Assembly: GCA_002298965.1 (NCBI GenBank)
Contig: DBMN01000214.1
Location: 1 to 5,471, forward strand
DNA from: Rhizobiales bacterium UBA697
GTDB taxonomy: Bacteria; Pseudomonadota; Alphaproteobacteria; Rhizobiales; Ancalomicrobiaceae
DNA length: 5,471 nt
Reading direction: 5' to 3'
The notes under the pieces are model-generated. The model ran no database searches. It was not told the DNA's origin and saw nothing but the letters and a program-made list of their open reading frames with translations. Shown one piece after another: positions 5,217-5,471 of the stretch. A program made the position numbers and the translations under genes. Numbering within the stretch: position 1 is the stretch's first letter; the number at the start of each line of letters is the position of its first letter.

Positions 5217-5471
5217 ATGGCACAGCTCTCGGACGACGCCTTCGCCTTCGGCGGTGACCTCATGCGCATCGAGGAGGCGCTGGCCCGCGTCGCCGCGCGC
5301 GTGCCGCCGATCGCCGAGACGGAGACGGTGCCGCTCGAGGCGGTCGACGGCCGGGTTCTGGCCGCCGACCTCGTCGCTCCGATCGACCTGCCGCCCTTCG
5401 ACAATTCCGCCGTGGACGGCTACGCCGTCGCCCACGGCGCGCTCGCCGCGAGCGGACCGAGCGTGCTGCTT
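5217..5471 (+). CDS. moeA: molybdopterin molybdenum/tungsten transferase MoeA, N-terminal fragment cut by window end
   Basis: The first 85 codons are present and the frame is open at the window edge. Full MoeA proteins are about 400 residues, so only the start is seen. MoeA binds adenylylated molybdopterin and inserts the metal oxyanion. The diagnostic block is LPPFDNSAVDGYAV at 58-71, preceded by a helix (MRIEEALARVAARV) and the VPLEAVDGRVLAADLVAPIDLP run typical of the family. ATG 5217 is supported by AGGGA at 5206-5210 with a 6-base spacer. The gene follows tupA by 37 bases with no terminator, so it very likely belongs to the tup operon. That linkage suggests a paralogue devoted to tungsten insertion, which is inference. 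The housekeeping enzyme would usually sit with other mo genes. Confidence 0.9.
   Translation, partial: MAQLSDDAFAFGGDLMRIEEALARVAARVPPIAETETVPLEAVDGRVLAADLVAPIDLPPFDNSAVDGYAVAHGALAASGPSVLL

Noticed and set aside
4256..5404. A 382-codon minus-strand frame opposite tupA and moeA
   Set aside because: It is antisense to genes with clear family motifs and firm ribosome-binding sites. The peptide is low complexity.

Overview
The window is a dense, one-directional gene block on the + strand. Overall GC is very high and third codon positions are overwhelmingly G or C. Codon use and protein style suggest a high-GC alphaproteobacterium, probably of the Hyphomicrobiales (Rhizobiales) type. This is inferred from style, as no rRNA or other taxonomic marker is present.

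Layout. (1) Positions 1-109 are the flank of whatever lies upstream; no gene can be called there with confidence. (2) Positions 110-2068 hold a class-II FAD/NAD(P)H oxidoreductase, a MoaD/ThiS-type beta-grasp protein ending in Gly-Gly, and a short uncharacterised protein that overlaps or abuts the MoaD stop. (3) Positions 2069-2122 are a near-palindromic 54-bp element flanked by TGA/TGA, the left copy being the stop codon of the small gene. (4) Positions 2210-2749 encode a DUF2478-family protein. (5) Positions 2750-2879 are the only AT-richer stretch and look like a control region: a plausible sigma-70 promoter whose spacer and -10 are covered by a 24-bp imperfect palindrome resembling a ModE-type oxyanion operator. 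(6) Positions 2880-5179 are a complete tungstate ABC transporter in the order permease, ATPase, binding protein (tupB-tupC-tupA). (7) Position 5217 to the window end is the first 85 codons of a MoeA-type molybdopterin molybdenum/tungsten transferase, cut by the window.

How the genes fit together. TupA would capture tungstate in the periplasm, TupB/TupC would import it, and MoeA would insert the metal into molybdopterin. A dedicated MoaD-like sulfur carrier would serve pterin synthesis. An NAD(P)H-linked flavoprotein beside a private MoaD and a tungstate importer matches what is known from bacterial tungsten aldehyde oxidoreductase (AOR) clusters such as that of Aromatoleum aromaticum. There, an FAD subunit couples the tungsten enzyme to NAD. 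My inference is that this window is the downstream half of such a tungstoenzyme locus and that the catalytic subunit and its ferredoxin-like partner lie just upstream of position 1. The window itself does not contain the tungsten enzyme.

The less-explained parts are the 103-106-residue protein, the DUF2478 protein, the palindromic element at the stop codon and the operator-like site before tupB. I see no tRNA, rRNA, CRISPR array, transposase gene or convincing rho-independent terminator.
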